6,240 nucleotides of DNA, taken from NCBI GenBank assembly GCA_027364495.1, contig DAHXPE010000257.1:1-6240 (forward strand), read 5' to 3'. Origin of the DNA: Candidatus Heimdallarchaeota archaeon (GTDB lineage Archaea > Asgardarchaeota > Heimdallarchaeia > Hodarchaeales > LC-3). A program made the position numbers and the translations under genes. Below, in pieces: positions 5,334-6,240 of the stretch (positions within the stretch are counted from its first letter, which is position 1; each line of letters begins with the position of its first letter). The notes below the pieces were generated by a model, which was not told the DNA's origin, searched no databases, and was given only the letters and a program-made list of their open reading frames with translations.

Positions 5334-5534
5334 ATGGTATGTATTATGTCTATTCTCGAACAAAAAGAAAAATCTTCAATAATGCTTTCATTTCAAACGG
5401 ATTTAACAAGTGAAACTCAGGATTATTCTGAGATTATATCTTTTTTGGAGAGGATTAGAAATTTTCAAATTCCCAATACCTCAAATTCAATATTTTCTTC
5501 GTTGTTGCTTCGCTCTCTGAGAAATGACATTTGA
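5334..5534 (+). CDS. Short, diverged GatC subunit of the Asp/Glu-tRNA amidotransferase
   Basis: The 66-aa product (62 aa if translation begins at the in-frame ATG 5346) aligns by eye with the GatC core. DYSEIISFLERIRNFQIPNT corresponds to the helix ending in I-x-F/Y-x-x-x-L and the turn usually written vdT/n, and LLLRSLRNDI to the conserved LREDE stretch. GatC is a small scaffold that clamps GatA and GatB together. The protein stops right after LRNDI, lacking the 20-30 residue tail that usually wraps GatA; a +1 frame continues open to 5595 but is extremely T-rich. The gene starts 21 bases after the tRNA-like gene, with no Shine-Dalgarno, so it may be co-transcribed with it. The position just before gatA is the strongest support. 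Function is inferred and the similarity is weak. Confidence 0.6.
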   Translation: MVCIMSILEQKEKSSIMLSFQTDLTSETQDYSEIISFLERIRNFQIPNTSNSIFSSLLLRSLRNDI

Positions 5535-5567
5535 TTTGGTTCTCAATCAAAGTTTCTTTCTCAATTC

Positions 5568-5574
5568 TTTTTTT
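5568..5574 (+). terminator. Oligo-T tract after gatC
   Basis: Seven T residues follow a pyrimidine-rich stretch 34 bases after the gatC stop. With the separate box A downstream, this suggests that gatC and gatA transcription may be partly uncoupled. Confidence 0.35.
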
Positions 5575-5580
5575 CAAACA

Positions 5581-5588
5581 TTTATAAA
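5581..5588 (+). promoter_or_regulatory. Putative box A for gatA
   Basis: TTTATAAA is a near-consensus archaeal box A, 73-80 bases before the gatA GTG. Initiation about 25 bases downstream would give a leader of roughly 50 bases that includes the 5620-5646 hairpin and the ribosome binding site. Confidence 0.45.
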
Positions 5589-5619
5589 GAAATAAAAATT
5601 AAATACAATCCTAACTAGG

Positions 5620-5660
5620 AAATATTATTTGTTTCAACTAATATTTAAGGAACTAACAAT
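5620..5660 (+). promoter_or_regulatory. Leader hairpin and ribosome binding site of gatA
   Basis: AAATATTA (5620-5627) and TAATATTT (5639-5646) can form an 8-bp stem with an 11-base loop. It ends immediately before AAGGA (5647-5651), a Shine-Dalgarno 9 bases from the GTG at 5661. The stem adjoins the ribosome binding site, so it could modulate translation, although an all-A/U stem is weak. An in-frame TAA at 5646-5648 excludes any start further upstream. Confidence 0.45.
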
Positions 5661-6240
5661 GTGAACACGATAAATTCTTTGCCTCTTTGGTCAATCAATG
5701 ATTATAGAAATTATTTTCTGCTAGAAAATTCATCTTTTGAAGAGCTCTATTCACTCTTACTATCAAAAATATCTTCTGATTCAAATAACGCTTTTATTTC
5801 ATCTATCCAAAATGTTCCTTCATTCCCTAAAGACTTTTCAGATCCTTTAGCAGGTATTCCTGTAGCTGTTAAAGATAACATCTGCTATACCGGTTTTCCA
5901 ACTACTTGTGCTTCTAAAATGCTTGAAAATTGGATTTCACCTTATGATGCCTCGGTGGTCTCAAATGTTTTAAAAAATAAAGGTATAATAATTGGAAAAA
6001 CTAATTTAGACGAATTTGCAATGGGTAATGATACATCAACTAGTTTTTTTGGTCGATCCTATAATCCATGGGATCATTTTAAACGTTTCTCTCCTGGAGG
6101 TTCTTCTGGAGGATCTGCTATATCTGTTGCCCTCGGATATTCTCCAATCAGTATTGGATCAGATACTGGAGGCTCTATACGTTGTCCTGCTTCTTTTAAT
6201 GGTGTATTAGGGTTAAAACCAACTTATGGAAGAGTTTCTC
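5661..6240 (+). CDS. Asp-tRNA(Asn)/Glu-tRNA(Gln) amidotransferase subunit A, 5' part
   Basis: The first 193 codons of GatA are present; the gene runs off the window end. GatA is the amidase subunit that releases ammonia from glutamine or asparagine for conversion of Asp-tRNA(Asn) (in archaea) or Glu-tRNA(Gln). The amidase-signature Ser-cisSer-Lys triad is complete: Lys71 in GIPVAVKDN, cis-Ser148 in the GGSSGGS stretch (146-152), and nucleophile Ser172 in GSDTGGSIR (166-174). Other hallmarks are [24 protein letters not shown] and [17 protein letters not shown]...NPWD resembles archaeal GatA more than bacterial. A two-residue insertion (in HFKRFSPGG, about 139-147) compared with the Staphylococcus enzyme separates Lys71 and cis-Ser148. 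Translation starts at GTG 5661, the only possible in-frame start after an upstream stop, with AAGGA 9 bases before it. An overlapping ATG at 5659 is followed at once by TGA. It follows the short gatC after a 126-base gap. Confidence 0.97.
   Translation, partial: MNTINSLPLWSINDYRNYFLLENSSFEELYSLLLSKISSDSNNAFISSIQNVPSFPKDFSDPLAGIPVAVKDNICYTGFPTTCASKMLENWISPYDASVVSNVLKNKGIIIGKTNLDEFAMGNDTSTSFFGRSYNPWDHFKRFSPGGSSGGSAISVALGYSPISIGSDTGGSIRCPASFNGVLGLKPTYGRVS

Noticed and set aside
6016..6210. 64-aa + frame inside the gatA region
   Set aside because: It lies in another frame of the unmistakable GatA amidase signature region and has Leu/Val-rich shadow composition.
1..6240. CRISPR array, insertion sequence, phage or toxin-antitoxin system
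   Set aside because: There are no regularly spaced direct repeats, no transposase or integrase motifs, and no small gene pair with such features. The long genes are ordinary metabolic, transport, regulatory and translation genes.

Overview
This is a strongly AT-rich window, most likely from an archaeon. The main evidence is the GatA sequence, which has the TSTSFFG-NPWD stretch typical of archaeal rather than bacterial GatA. Supporting signs are a tRNA-like gene without encoded CCA, poly-U terminators without clear stem-loops, a TATA-like box A ahead of several genes, a dipeptidase start that looks leaderless, and an AsnC/Lrp regulator. An Asgard-type archaeon would fit the PlsC-like acyltransferase and the FLVCR-like transporter, but that placement is a guess. 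None of the genes except gatA strictly excludes bacteria.

Layout: (1) 1-118 is a promoter region with a 16-bp palindrome and a widely spaced 9-bp inverted repeat, followed by a 157-aa protein of unknown function with a probable PH-like beta-rich domain (119-592, +). (2) Converging on it is a PlsC-type 1-acyl-glycerol-phosphate acyltransferase (605-1504, -) with an altered FPQGGR block III. (3) A 449-bp AT-rich divergent intergenic region follows. (4) An M19 membrane-dipeptidase-family peptidase (1954-2970, +) retains all the family metal ligands. (5) Converging on that is a 12-TM MFS transporter with FLVCR/SLC49 signatures (3015-4232, -; its ATG start is 27 bases inside the longest frame, which opens with TTG). 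(6) Upstream on the same strand is an AsnC/Lrp-family regulator (4483-4944, -), separated from the transporter by a poly-U terminator and a palindrome. (7) On the + strand is a translation block: an unusual tRNA-like gene (5227-5312) with a GUU anticodon and a 14-nt GNRA-capped hairpin inserted in the D-loop, then a short diverged GatC (5334-5534) and the 5' part of gatA (5661 to the window end, GTG start).

How the parts may work together: GatC and GatA are subunits of the tRNA-dependent amidotransferase that in archaea makes Asn-tRNA(Asn) from Asp-tRNA(Asn). A tRNA-like gene with an Asn (GUU) anticodon directly upstream is therefore suggestive, though that tRNA has several features that could mean it is degenerate. 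The Lrp regulator may control itself and the transporter, since palindromes lie upstream of both. The peptidase and transporter could be linked in peptide or amino-acid metabolism, but the sequence does not prove this. I see no CRISPR array, insertion sequence, phage gene or obvious new multi-gene system. The most unusual element is the tRNA-like gene.
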